This document shows, in pieces, positions 1 to 9,782 of a stretch of DNA of 20,054 nucleotides. The DNA is from Larix sibirica. Lineage: Eukaryota > Streptophyta > Pinopsida > Pinales > Pinaceae. The DNA is taken from the NCBI GenBank assembly GCA_004151065.3, contig NWUY0300011930.1:22300-42353 (forward strand). The letters run 5' to 3'. A program made the position numbers and the translations under genes. Below the pieces are notes generated by a model. The model did no database searches. It was given only the letters and a program-made list of their open reading frames with translations, and was not told where the DNA came from. Position 1 is the stretch's first letter; each line of letters opens with the position of its first letter.

Positions 1-162
1 CCCTCAAGTACTAGAGGGTTTCCCCAGGTAAATTTATGTGTCGTACATGAATGCTTATGTTTTAATTGATTTCAAGTGCTACTATAATTCTGCAATAAGA
101 TATAACAAATTAACACTTTCGAGTAATTTCATTGGTATTCTCATAGGTATACATTTCATAAT

Positions 163-314
163 ATTGATGGAGACCTTGTGTACAAATTTAAAGAAATCTC
201 GACATTTAGGGATGAATAGCACAACCCATCTTCAGGAGGAGATACCAAAGAATCACGCTATTTATCCTGAAACATCAATATTTCTTTAAATATGTACACA
301 GGGTCTCCATCAAT
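163..314. repeat. Foldback: 35-bp inverted repeat with 82-bp spacer
   Basis: The left arm (163-197, beginning attgatggagacc) and right arm (280-314, ending ggtctccatcaat) are reverse complements at 33 of 35 positions, and one of the two exceptions would be a G-U pair in RNA. The spacer is 198-279. A transcript could fold into a long near-perfect stem. The dimensions fit a small foldback or MITE-type element, or a plant microRNA-type precursor. I see no clear target-site duplication, promoter or terminator around it, so the structure is certain and its role is not. A short open frame (38-289, plus) runs through it but shows no protein family. Confidence 0.85.
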
Positions 315-1740
315 CTAATGGAACTTTCTAGTAGACATAACCTTCTAGTAAGTTTTCTTACAATTATTTATTTCACACTAATTTACTTCATGGGCCTTAC
401 TTAATATAGATGGACTCAATACATAGCATCATATTTATCTGTTTAAGGGGGTTAGGGTAAGACTCTAACATATAGTTTCCAAAAATAAATATTTGGATGA
501 TTTCAATTATAATTTAGTTAAATCAATACTTGAGTTATGACCTTACGATCCACAACTATAGCATGAAACATACATGTTGTGGCTTCCAAATTTGAGTCTT
601 TAGTTGGTATCATTTGAAGGATCTATTTCTCTTGTTAACCTCCAAGAATTGTCATTATTCTATCACTAAGATCTAGTATCCATATACCTTAGCTTGAAAT
701 TCAATGCCTTTAAGCTCTCAACTCTATTGCATATTTTCTATTTTCTCCTAAAAATCGAGAAACATTGAAATTGGTAGATAGTGTCTTGGATCAATTGCTC
801 TGCTTACTCCATTATTTTGTATAGAACCATGGATAAATGTGTAAATGTGGTTGAAGGGAGATGATAATTACTATTTGGACCAACTCAATTACTTTTCATA
901 GCTCCTCATCATGCTTCTTGATAGTTTCCCAATAGCCATGAACATCACTCCTTGTTTCTTTCTTTCGTATGTGATACTATTATTTTCTCTACAATCTTAT
1001 GTAGTGTGCCATGAATTTGGTTACTAGGATCTAAAGATAACTCTTCGTCTCTCAATGCAAATTCAATTTTAGACTCATTGAAATCTGCCAAGAGAAGAAA
1101 TTAAACAACCAAATTTGTCATACTTTGACAAATCAGTTGCTCTATAGGATAAATGCCACTGCAAAATTCAAGAATCGTTTGTTGTGTCTTAAACAAAATT
1201 TCATTACACCACAAGAATGATCATGACAGAAGGGAGTTTCCCATTTTAATCATCGCAACCTTTTATACAAGAGATACATGTTATGAATAGTCAAAATAAT
1301 TAAACAATCAAGCCACCACCCCTAGCATAAAGCACAATACTTAAGAAGAGGTGTTTATAAACATTATTATAAGGGCAGTCAAATTATTAATGACCTTGAA
1401 ATAGAATAATATTATTGCCTAGAGGTATTTTTTGCATTATGTGTATCGCTAAATCCTATTATGTGCATCCATTAAAGTAGAGAAGTTCATAAGAAAACAA
1501 AATGAAGTTTATCTTTGAATATAAAGGAAAATTTCCTAAAACTTATGAAAAAGGTATTTACACCATATTAAAAATTCTAGAGACTATTTAGGGAAATGAT
1601 TTTAACATTGTTATTTTTCTCAAAGCGAGAAGGAAAATTACACTAATTTTGACTTGACCAATCAATTATTTATTTTAGAGTCAAGTATAATCCAAGAGAA
1701 CATTTTTTACGAGAAACAATGTAAAATTAAGGACTTACAA
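315..1740. other. A+T-rich stretch, no gene recognised
   Basis: Both strands are rich in stop codons. The only stretch with a coding look is on the minus strand at about 945-1085. It stays open for about 46 codons, reads like a charged helical segment (ELSLDPSNQIHGTLHKIVEK) and is preceded by a splice-acceptor-like cttctcttggcag. I cannot assign it to a family. It may be a decayed retroelement or host exon fragment. Confidence 0.4.
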
Positions 1741-2095
1741 CAAACAATTTATGATTATAATTTCATATCCTAATTCAATGTTACAACTATGTATAAAAAT
1801 GATGTTGACATAATTCTAGGTTCACCCTGGGTGGAAACAATAGGAACTTGATCTTAAACATGAAGAATACATTTTTGGCATTCTCCTATAAGAAGAAGAA
1901 GATAACATTACAAGACTTTGCAACGAAGTAATGCTCAAACGATCCCTCATTAGAAGACCTTAAATATGTCTAAGGTATGATCCTTCAAGGTAATTATAAT
2001 TCATTGCAAAAGATGTAAAAAAAACTTGACAAGGTTGTAGATAATAAAGATGAAGAAATCTGTCTAAGAAATCATAGTAAAATATTTACTGCATA
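1741..2095 (+). pseudogene. Decayed retroelement pol scrap, retropepsin-like end
   Basis: Reading from 1741 gives, after one stop, a segment ending DVDIILGSPWVETIG at about 1801-1845. The pattern D-I-I-L-G-x-x-W is the hallmark near the C-terminal end of retropepsins of LTR retroelements (family knowledge). A one-base shift near 1850 restores a second open stretch with FLAFSYKKKKITLQDF, a typical continuation into the protease-RT linker. After another stop the phrase DPSLEDLKY follows, and about 100 bases later EEICLRNHSKIFTA. No catalytic DTG/DSG motif and no RT motif could be found on either side. Stops and frameshifts show it is dead. Family (Ty3/gypsy or a relative) is inference. Confidence 0.42.
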
Positions 2096-2815
2096 GATAA
2101 AGTTAAAAAAATGAAAAGAAAATACAATATGAAAAACTAACCAACTATCAACAAAGATTCATTGGCTGATAATGAAATAATGATCGAACTAGTGGAATTA
2201 GAGATATATTTATGGATTGAAGTACAAACAATGGATGTAGAAACTTTAACAAATCCAGGTGTCTCAACTAATAAAATTTCAATAATGGACAAAGTGACAA
2301 AACTGTATAAAAAATATAATACTAAAGTTGCATCAAGAAAAATCTAAAATTATGACAAGTAAATATCATGTCAAGAACACCTTATTAACAACATAATCAT
2401 AAGAACTAACACTTTAATTAATCAACGTATCAACATCAGTTTGAATAGAGGCAATATTTGTTCCAAAGGTGATCAATTCTAGTGGAATTTGGTCCAAAAA
2501 TACAAGTCATTCTTGGAATTGCAATACAAAAAGTTCTAACCCATAACTATATAAACAAATAGTTCCACAAAAGATGGAACTTGGGTGGAATGACCCTTCA
2601 ACAATTCGACAATTGCATTCATTAATTTGAATATTGTATTGCCTTGCTTCTTTGATTAATAAACCATCAAGAAAAAAGTATAATGTAAAAGTATTACAAT
2701 AAAGAATGAAGACATAACCTTTTATGTTTTAAGCACAAAGAATCTCTCGAAGGGAGAGACGATGTAATTATAAAATGCATAGATAAACATTATCTACGAA
2801 TAATAATCAATACAT
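2096..2815. other. A+T-rich stretch following the pol scrap
   Basis: There is one 61-codon open stretch at 2162-2347 (plus) with an acidic, then lysine-rich composition. It could be continuing linker sequence of the retroelement remnant just upstream, but no motif supports this. The rest (2348-2815) is A+T-rich with frequent stops in all frames and no recognisable domain. Confidence 0.3.
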
Positions 2816-2817
2816 TA

Positions 2818-3033
2818 AGGGACACAATGCTTCACCTTTCTGACTTTGACTAGTCAATGTATATAAATATACTATCAAAAGGGTCATTTTATCATTCTTT
2901 CACTCATTATATATATATAATTTTTATGTTGTATTTCTTATGTTGGATATTTTCCTATAAATAAATCGTTTTCCTATAAATAAACAAAGGGACACAATCC
3001 TTCACTTTTATAACTTTGTGACTAGTCAATGCA
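2818..3033. repeat. Dispersed direct repeat pair with small internal tandem repeat
   Basis: A ~46-bp sequence beginning agggacacaat and including gactagtcaatg occurs at 2818-2863 and again, with several differences, at 2987-3033. Between them lies a 16-bp motif repeated at 2950-2965 and 2969-2984 (ttttcctataaataaa). The arrangement resembles a local duplication or the flanks of a small old insertion. No function is visible. Confidence 0.6.
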
Positions 3034-3403
3034 TACACTAATAATCACACATGACATAAGAAAAGTAAAGAGATATGTAATGGTACAATAAGTACTTATT
3101 AATATAGAGTAATTTCTCTCAACTCTAATGTTGATCGATATGTACAAATAAGGCTTAGCATCAAATACACATGTATGAGTTAGGGCCTATGAATGTTGTG
3201 AATGTTGACTAAAACTAATACCAAGTGTGGTAATCTTTTGACCACATTGGTGTATGAAGGTAACCCACATGGATCACAAGAGCACCCATTAAAACAAGAT
3301 TTTCCAACATATCTCTGACAACACTCCTAAGATTGACTTGGGGACATAAATAAGTAAAGTTGACATTAAGGGTATTTGACCAAGTAAACATTACATCCTA
3401 ACA
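3030..3403 (-). repeat. Possible copia-type LTR, minus orientation
   Basis: On the minus strand a purine-rich attaagggtgga (rc of 3404-3415) is immediately followed by TGTTAGGATGTAATG starting at 3403. A polypurine tract next to TGTT is the usual junction at the start of a Ty1/copia 3' LTR. The following ~370 bases hold no coding sequence and end plausibly at tatgca near 3030. A matching second LTR was not found in the window, so this may be a solo or broken LTR. Boundaries at the 3030 end are a guess. Confidence 0.35.
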
Positions 3404-3416
3404 TCCACCCTTAATA

Positions 3417-4454
3417 TATGTAGGGTTATGTGTGGTAATTGGTAAGATCAAATAAAAATTACAATAATCTCCCATTATTGTTTAATAGATAGGGAATACA
3501 AAGATTACAATGTGCAAATAAAACATCAATGGAGAGACTACCTACATAACAATAGCCTCCAAAACACCTTCACACAAACCTCTTCAAAACCAATAAACTT
3601 AAACATGAGTTTGTATGAAGTTTCTTACGTCTAAAAGATAGCCTCCAAAATATCTTCACATGAACTCATAATCGGTGAAGCAAACACTATTTTAAACAAG
3701 AAAATGCACAAATAGTCAAAGTTGGGAAATCAAATTCCATAATGTTGTCAAATAACAATCTCCAAAAAATGCCATAGAAGATGGTATAGAGTATGTTGAA
3801 GTTGAAGTGATTCGACAAAGATGCATGCAAGTGTCAAAGATCAACAAAAATACTTCCAATCAAGCAAACCAAGAGAGTTGACCATACTTTTTGAGAAAGA
3901 CTATAAAAAGCTCAACAGGTGCTCCAAAAAACATATGCAACAAGATGGGCTATCGATAATAAAATATGCTTCCATTGCACATGTGTGAAAGGGTACAAAA
4001 AATAATGGTTGACATATTTTTTTAAGAAGAGACCATTGCTATGGTCAATTAATACAAAATAACAATGACGACTGTACAATTGTACGATAAACAAAAATAT
4101 GATAAGAAGTATACAAACAAGTGCTTAAATGACACCATGAATAATCATCACTACGACTGCCATAGTTTTTATTCGTATGTACCAATCCAAGTTCTTCTCA
4201 TGTATGCCTCTTAAATTTTGACCTATAGAAAGAGACACCATCATACCAATGAGTATGGCCATTAGAACTTTGATCTATATATGTAGAACGATAATGCCTT
4301 CAATCACTACGATTACAATGAGAATCCAATTAAGGTGTGGGTGCTAAAGAATATAGTGCTCATTGATCAAAATGTGTAGGATGTGGTTCTTGTATATCAA
4401 CATTAGAAGAATTATTAGATGTTGTGGATGCAAGTTCCAATGTATCATTCATGT
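3417..4454. other. A+T-rich stretch, no gene recognised; short repeats
   Basis: No protein family could be read on either strand. A 23-bp motif beginning atagcctccaaaa is repeated at 3552-3574 and 3638-3660. Between and next to these copies, 3605-3620 and 3654-3669 form a weak 16-bp inverted repeat. If the LTR call at 3030-3403 is right, the neighbouring part would be that element's non-coding internal region, but nothing in the reading frames confirms this. Confidence 0.35.
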
Positions 4455-4875
4455 TTAAGTTAACATCCCTCCTAAAATGAAATTATCACCTTCCAAGGAA
4501 CCTTGTTCTATTAGCATTTTCAAGTTGGGATTCCTTTCCCTATATGGCCATACGAGTTTATTATTTTGAACGTCTTTCCCAAATCCTTTGACTTGCATTC
4601 CACTTGAATTCAAGGATTCAAGAGTGATCTAGAAAGTGGGCCAATGATAAGAGTTATTTCTTATGATGCGACCACCAAACAACCCATCTGCATCCATGCC
4701 ACAAAAAAGTACAATCCATCAAAAAAGATGATAAGACCTCTATGCCTTTGCTACCCACATAGATGGTTCCTTGGAAGAACATTGTACCAACCTTATAAAC
4801 TGAACATAATCTTTCCAGGGATGGCTTGTGTAATATCCCCTCCACACCTCTAATATTCAATGAGAGAATGATCAT
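4455..4875 (-). pseudogene. LINE ORF2 start: APE-type endonuclease remnant
   Basis: The minus-strand frame opening at 4875 begins MIILSLNIRGVEG and continues to MFFQGT. This matches the start of the apurinic/apyrimidinic-type endonuclease of plant L1-like LINEs, whose consensus is (I)LSWNIRGL followed by FLQET. The catalytic Glu of the QET motif reads as Gly here (QGT). After stops and frame changes, a piece reading FILGGDVNL at about 4460-4500 fits the conserved I-x-GGDFN motif further along the domain. No reverse transcriptase follows towards lower coordinates. The endonuclease would nick target DNA for target-primed reverse transcription, but this copy is clearly inactive. Confidence 0.65.
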
Positions 4876-4899
4876 TTAATCACATTCTCTCTGGTCTTC

Positions 4900-5990
4900 C
4901 CTACTTTAAGGACCCTTTTTATCGCCATTTATTCCCCCCTCCATGACTTCTTTGAAGGCTTTTTCTTTCCAAGTGCAATGTATGACTTTCTTCCAATAAA
5001 GGATACTTGGCTAGTGTCCAATGCCAGGTTTGCTCCCTCCTCCAAGGAGGATTCCTTTCTAGATTTGAGGTTATAATTAGACCTAAATGATCCCTTATTT
5101 ACTTTTAAACTCTTCTCCTTCCCAAGAAACTTTGATGAAGCAACCGTAACTTCTAGAATACCTTGTGTGACTAGAACTTTTCAGATTGGCTTCTAAATCC
5201 ATATCATCATGGATCTCAGAGATATAGGGACTTCCTAATTCCAACCCGTCCAAATTCTTATTATAATCATAACAATGAATATCAAAACTAGAATTATTTT
5301 ATTTTCAAATTGAAACAACGTAGTTTCCATGGCCTTCTAGGAGCATACCTTGATTCAATCCATCCTATGAGCTAGGGGAAAGGGCCACATCTACTTCTTT
5401 CAAATCAATTTTCTCTATAAATATTGAAGTATTTGGATATTCCTCAACCTCCTTCCATTCATAGTCCCCTTCAAATGGTTCATACTTTCCTCCAGTAACA
5501 AGACCTACTTGTTCTCCTTTAGCCATGAATCCCTACATAGATCCTTCCAATCTGGAGAAACCTTGTATTTTTTTCACCCAAACCTTCCCTCATGTTTCCT
5601 TTTACAATTTTTAGACACGTGCCCTACTTCTTAATAGATTGTGTAGTGAAAAGGTATCTTCCAATAGTCTAACTTTTGCATGTAATTCCATGAACCCCAT
5701 TTGACTTCAATTTTGCAAGAAGCACTTCGTGTTAGTTAACTTATAGTAGTATCCTGACAATCCATTTATCTTCCATACCCTATAAATTTCCCTAGGGAAT
5801 TCCCTCATTCCTCTAATATGTATTTATTCCACAACTCAATTAAGAAACCTCAATAAAACCTACACTTGTTGGATGTACATAGGTTCGCTTTTGGAGTCAA
5901 ACCCTGGCCTCTAATGCTTTAAGAACAACCTTGAAGGACCTCGCAACTAGCGTTGACTAAGGATTTTCTCCACATCCTTAAAAATTCTTA
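4900..5990 (-). pseudogene. LINE ORF1 remnant with damaged CCHC zinc knuckle
   Basis: This lies directly upstream, in transcription order, of the endonuclease remnant and on the same strand, as ORF1 does in plant L1-like elements. At 5604-5648 the minus strand reads Y-x2-Y-*-E-V-G-H-V-S-K-N-C, which is a CCHC zinc knuckle with its first two cysteines changed to tyrosine and a stop inside. Preceding sequence (about 5640-5990) has the look of the DUF4283-type RNA-binding region of plant LINE ORF1, for example EFPREIYRVW, but many stops interrupt it. The lysine-rich stretch about 4920-5160 would be the linker to ORF2. The family assignment rests on synteny with the endonuclease and the GH-x4-C motif. 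The borders are approximate. Confidence 0.5.
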
Positions 5991-6418
5991 ATTTGAAACA
6001 TACGCAACCCAATCAATTCTACATTTAATAGCTTCATGGGTAAAAAAATTGTTGATGGTAGCTAGCATAAGAGAAATTTGTAGTTAATAAAACCCTAAAA
6101 TTTTGGCAACCATGCATTAATGTGAATTGTATGAGAAACTTAATGCAAGATGCATGGATAAGCTCCATGTTATTGCTTCTAGTATGAAAAATAACCACCA
6201 CATGGTTGAGAGAGGTTGGGTTAGAGATTCAGAAGCTTGGCTCAACTATAGAAACGTAAAATATGACAATTATTCAATGATATTGATTATGTTAATTGTT
6301 ACATCCCTACTAAATTTAAATATAAGCTTTGGTCTTACAACAAAATCATTAATATGAGAAGTTGAAATACTATTCCAAGTTTAAAAACAAAATACCAATA
6401 TTTTAAAAAATATGTACA

Positions 6419-6560
6419 ATTGCTCATGATCCCATAGTGAAACTAGCAATTGGACAAATTTGTAAAATTTGCAAAAAGGAGATTGAGGATGGATGTCATT
6501 TCATTTTAACATGCCCTACTCTTTATAATAGAAACCATAACTTTAACTGGATTTATAACT
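6419..6560 (+). pseudogene. zf-RVT-like zinc-binding scrap
   Basis: The plus-strand frame over about 6450-6520 reads CKICKKEIEDGCHFILTCP. The spacing C-x2-C...H-x4-C matches the zinc-binding tail (zf-RVT type) found after the reverse transcriptase of plant LINEs (family knowledge). It lies on the opposite strand to the LINE remnant at 4455-5990, so it must come from another copy or an inverted piece. A 76-codon open stretch at 6127-6357 in the same orientation could be more of the same remnant, but no RT motif is recognisable in it. Confidence 0.4.
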
Positions 6561-6853
6561 TAAGTACTCTTCAAGACCTCCTAGCTTAAGAAAACAATAA
6601 TGACCTTGATAATTTCATTTCTACCATGTTCAATTATAGAGATGAGAACTTGAAGACATTTTTTTGTCCAAACAACCTTGATGGTCTTAAGATGACAGTA
6701 ATCATTCTCATGAGTTAACTATTTGAAATGTTTTAATTGCGAAGTTTTTTACCCTCTACAAAATGTGAATGTGTTTGATGAACATTGATGTCATTAAATT
6801 TGATCACTAATTACTAATCCGTATAGCTTGTTATAAGGCAATTAAATCCACAT

Positions 6854-6965
6854 AAATATCAATAGAGGCCTATTCCCAAAATAATCTTATTAAATACCAA
6901 TAGTCATATTCCCAAAATAATCTTATTAAATATCAATAGAGGCCTATTCCAAAAATAATCTTATT
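6854..6965. repeat. Three-copy tandem repeat, ~38-bp unit
   Basis: The copies are 6854-6891, 6892-6927 and 6928-6965. The unit begins aaatatcaatagaggc and ends ccaaaataatcttatt. Copies 1 and 3 are almost identical, and copy 2 has a two-base deletion and several changes. There is no spacer, so this is a minisatellite and not a CRISPR array. Confidence 0.85.
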
Positions 6966-7463
6966 AATTGTTGTCAAGTGATTAATAAAGCTAGAATATC
7001 AAACAACATAAAATATCCTAAAAATGAATATACACCAAACAATTTGTTAAATGTTAAGCCCTAAATTGTGATTCATTCTCCCCCTAAATTGGGCACTTTA
7101 CATTAGTATTGATATGTTATTGATGTCGGCTTGAGTCCATTAGTGGTAATTGTACCTCTTTTTCTCCTATATATATCAAGGAGACCTTTTCATTTCAATA
7201 ATCTTGTCTTGTATTATATTGAGTACTTTGTACATTGTATAAGGAGTTTTCCCCTCGAAGAGGATTTCTATTTATCTATTTTCTTCATTATTAAGGCGTG
7301 GATTACTCTTTATTTCCTATTTATGCTCTTTCGGGGAATTTGTTGCATTGCACTTACATTGATCGATGAACAATAACTTACTCAGAATTATTTCAAAGAT
7401 ATGGAATTATACAATTGTGTGTCTAATTCTTAAAGTAAGGTGGGTTAGGGTAGAATCCTAAAT
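6966..7463. other. LTR-like non-coding stretch
   Basis: No gene was found. A TATA-like tatatatat with following sequence (about 7165-7290) looks like the U3/R part of a plus-oriented LTR. A 31-bp piece at 7317-7347 (ending ggggaatttgttgca) recurs at 9448-9478 with one mismatch, in direct orientation, on the far side of the gypsy pol fragment. The 81-codon open frame at 7131-7376 has no recognisable domain. Confidence 0.35.
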
Positions 7464-7480
7464 TCTCTCCCCCTTCAAAA
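7464..7480 (-). other. Polypurine tract of the gypsy element
   Basis: The minus strand reads ttttgaagggggagaga here, just after the end of the chromodomain coding region. This is where a Ty3/gypsy element carries its plus-strand primer next to the 3' LTR. The LTR itself, which should begin below 7464, is not clearly recognisable. Confidence 0.55.
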
Positions 7481-7499
7481 GTAGGTTTTTCATCAACGG

Positions 7500-8069
7500 T
7501 GAAGGTGCATAAATTGCTGCAAAATGTCAGTTGGTTCCTAGGTGGCATCTTCTAGTATCATATATTTCCACCAAATGAAAACTTCGTTGATTGTGAAACT
7601 TCTCAATTTGCGCTCCCTGGAAGCCAATACTTCCAATTAATGAATCCAAATGGATCCTTCCTCATTCAATTATGGTAAGTTGGTCTTCAATTTAAAATTA
7701 GATATGACCACTTTTTTAGGCAAGGGACGTGGAAGACTAGGTGAATCTTGGAGTGGGATAGAAAAGAAAGCGTATAGACCACCTATCCAATGTGCCAGAG
7801 GATGGTGTAGGGTCCATAGAAATTCAAAGTGAGATTCTAATGGAGATGGGTCTTGAGGGATGTTTATTTATAAGGTTGGAGGTGAATAAGCACCTGATCC
7901 TCGACTTGAAAGCAATGCTCAGACTGATGTTGGTTAGCTTGTTGTTCCATTCTATTTTGATCCAAAACCAAATTGTCTTTAAGTATGAGGAGAATGTCTG
8001 CTCTAGTGCAGAGTGTGTTGTCCACTTCTTGAGCTTGGGAGGTAGCTACTAGACAGAAATTAATTGAAA
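7500..8069 (-). pseudogene. Chromovirus integrase C-terminus and chromodomain
   Basis: This continues the integrase core on the minus strand. Recognisable phrases in order are VLIHLQPYK (about 7870-7900), LNFYGPYTIL (about 7800), HLVFHVPCLKKV, EEGSIWIH and, at 7512-7619, a chromodomain-like segment reading RERKLRSFTINEVFIWWK, then LEDATLEPTDILQQF. This order, ending in a chromodomain, marks the chromovirus branch of Ty3/gypsy, where the chromodomain directs integration to particular chromatin. Several stops break the frame, but the chromodomain itself reads through without one. The aromatic residues WW and the E-A-T-x-E-P motif are kept, so it decayed less than the core. Confidence 0.8.
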
Positions 8070-8743
8070 ATGGTTTTTATCCATACATTGCTTCATATGG
8101 TGTCATCTTGATGGAGCCATGATAGGTGGTATTATACCATCATTCAACTAGAGGGATCCATTGGTCCAAGTGGTGTGGCTTATCTAACGTAAAGCATTAC
8201 AAGTAGGTTTCAAATCATTTATTGACTGCTTCCATTTGATCATCAATTTGGGGGTGATTTGTTGTGTTGAGATTCAACTAAGTTCCCTAAAGTTGAAAAA
8301 TATCCTACCAAATTTTGTTGATAAAACTAGGTTCATGATTAGAATATAGAAGTGTGCATCCCATGGAGCTTGAAAATTTGATCCATGAAGACTTGTGCCA
8401 CTAGTGAAGGTGTAAAAGTTGGTGGTAAGGCACTGAAGTGGGCATATTGTGTCAAAAAAATTATTACCATGATAATGATTGTTTTGTTATCTACCTTAGG
8501 AAGCCCCGCGATTAAATCCATACAGATGTTCATCCATATATGATTGGCTATGAGAAGTGGCTTCAAATCACCTAGTGACTTCACTATTTCTCCCTTATGT
8601 CGTTGGCAAGTGTATCATGTTGCAACAAAGTCTTGGATATCCTTTTTCATGCCTTCCCAAAATAAAGAGTGCTTAATTCTTTCATAATTTTTATGAAATT
8701 GTGAGTGGTCTAATGTGGGGGGTGAATGTAATTCCTCTAATAT
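8070..8743 (-). pseudogene. Ty3/gypsy integrase zinc-binding end and catalytic core
   Basis: The minus-strand sequence reads ERIKHSLFWEGMKKDIQDF, then a stop where a zinc-binding Cys is expected, then YTCQRHKGE. The core follows in an 81-codon open frame (8339-8584) with MDLIAGLPK, the region of the first catalytic Asp, then YAHFSALPPTF and FKLHGM. Further on, with frameshifts and stops, come NHEPSF where SDRDP is usual, NHPQIDDQMEAVNK and YNTTYHGSIKMTPYEAMYG. The second catalytic Asp therefore reads as His. The order and motifs are those of a plant Ty3/gypsy integrase, which inserts the cDNA into the host genome. This copy cannot work. Confidence 0.85.
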
Positions 8744-9068
8744 TCATGGTTTCAAGGCCGAATCCGACATGAGAAATATGTTCTTCTTATACCTCAAAAT
8801 ATTGTGGTTCCATGTATACCCATTCAAGGGGTTCAGGTCTTCTTGTATCCTTTTGATGAGGTATCTAATTGTGTCATGGACCAACCATTCATGGCAAGCT
8901 TCATCTATCCATATTGGGACTAGAAAATATAAGGCAAAGAGTGAACCCTCCTCTTCAAATTGCATAGACAAATCATCTTCCGCCACATTGTCATGATCCT
9001 TCTTATGTATGATTTCATAATCATAACTCAGCATCTTAGTGATGCTTTTGTGTTGCTCGGGAGGGGAT
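8744..9068 (-). pseudogene. Ty3/gypsy RNase H end and integrase linker
   Basis: An open minus-strand frame (to 9082) begins to match the family at SPPEQHKSITKMLSYDYEI, continues with KKDHDNVAEDDLS, the position of the K-G-x-x-N-x-x-A-D-A-L-S motif closing the RNase H domain, and then EEEGSLFAL, DEACHEW, NPLNGYTW and LRYKKNIFL, which lead into the integrase zinc-binding region. The terminal RNase H motif is altered (A-E-D-D-L-S). The similarity starts abruptly at about 9068, and everything upstream (RT, protease, gag) is missing, so the fragment was cut by a later insertion or deletion. Confidence 0.85.
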
Positions 9069-9648
9069 TGTAATACCCCCATTTTTTACTTGGAATGTAT
9101 TAAATCAAAATAATGTAAAAGAGGTAAATATGATAATATCGATTCCTATTGCGGAGCTCAAGGCCAAGGCCCAACTAGTGAATGGCTAGGCATGTATAAT
9201 GTAAATATTTCTATATGGACTGTGTGATTGGNCAATTCTTTGAAATACACCAAGTGCCAAATTTACAAAAGGCAACTATTCCATATTTATATTTAGAGCC
9301 TCAACAATTTGTGTGGTACCAATAGATTTGTGAACACACAAAAAACTCCATTATCTCTTGGTCCATTTTTACTAAAGAATTGATACAATATCATGATCAT
9401 GTTAAGAGAAATTCCTTCTTTACCCAATTGATATTACTTTTTCTTGTCTATTTATGCTCTTTTGGGGAATTTGTTGCATAACATTAAACCACCTCCATAT
9501 TGTGTCAATTTCATATTAGTTATTAACTGAGAGTGCAACAACCAAAACTAATTGCTTGTCATTGATTCTCATGCATCTTAACACTTGTTAGATGGTATCC
9601 AATGATAAACCAGTTAAAGTTCATAAATAAATAATAAAAACACATTTC
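9069..9648 (+). other. LTR-like sequence breaking the gypsy pol
   Basis: Exactly where the pol similarity ends, the plus strand reads TGTAATACCCCCATT, a start often seen in plant gypsy LTRs. No coding frame follows. The 31-bp match to 7317-7347 lies at 9448-9478. An ambiguous base lies at 9232. I could not find the other end or a target-site duplication, so calling it an LTR is inference. Confidence 0.3.
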
Positions 9649-9782
9649 ATGTTCAATATTACATATTATATATTTGTATCTATAATCCATTCAATATTTA
9701 TGCATTTCATATTCTTTGTGTTGATCTTTTTTATTTTAAGAGGTATATATTTACATTCAACAAATATAGAACTTAAACTAAC

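Noticed and set aside
1-50. Possible copia LTR end (gagggtttccccaggtaaa)
   Set aside because: The phrase resembles the U5 end of some plant LTRs, but there is too little sequence before it to test.
4829-4841. TGTAATATCCCC, resembling a gypsy LTR start
   Set aside because: It lies within the LINE endonuclease frame and is explained by the codons there. Nothing LTR-like follows.
4644-4853. 69-codon plus-strand frame
   Set aside because: It is the shadow of the minus-strand LINE endonuclease, which has recognisable motifs.
6854-6965. CRISPR-like repeated units
   Set aside because: The copies are directly adjacent with no spacers, and the context is a plant nuclear genome.
8715-8996. 93-codon plus-strand frame
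   Set aside because: It is the antisense shadow of the gypsy RNase H-integrase fragment.
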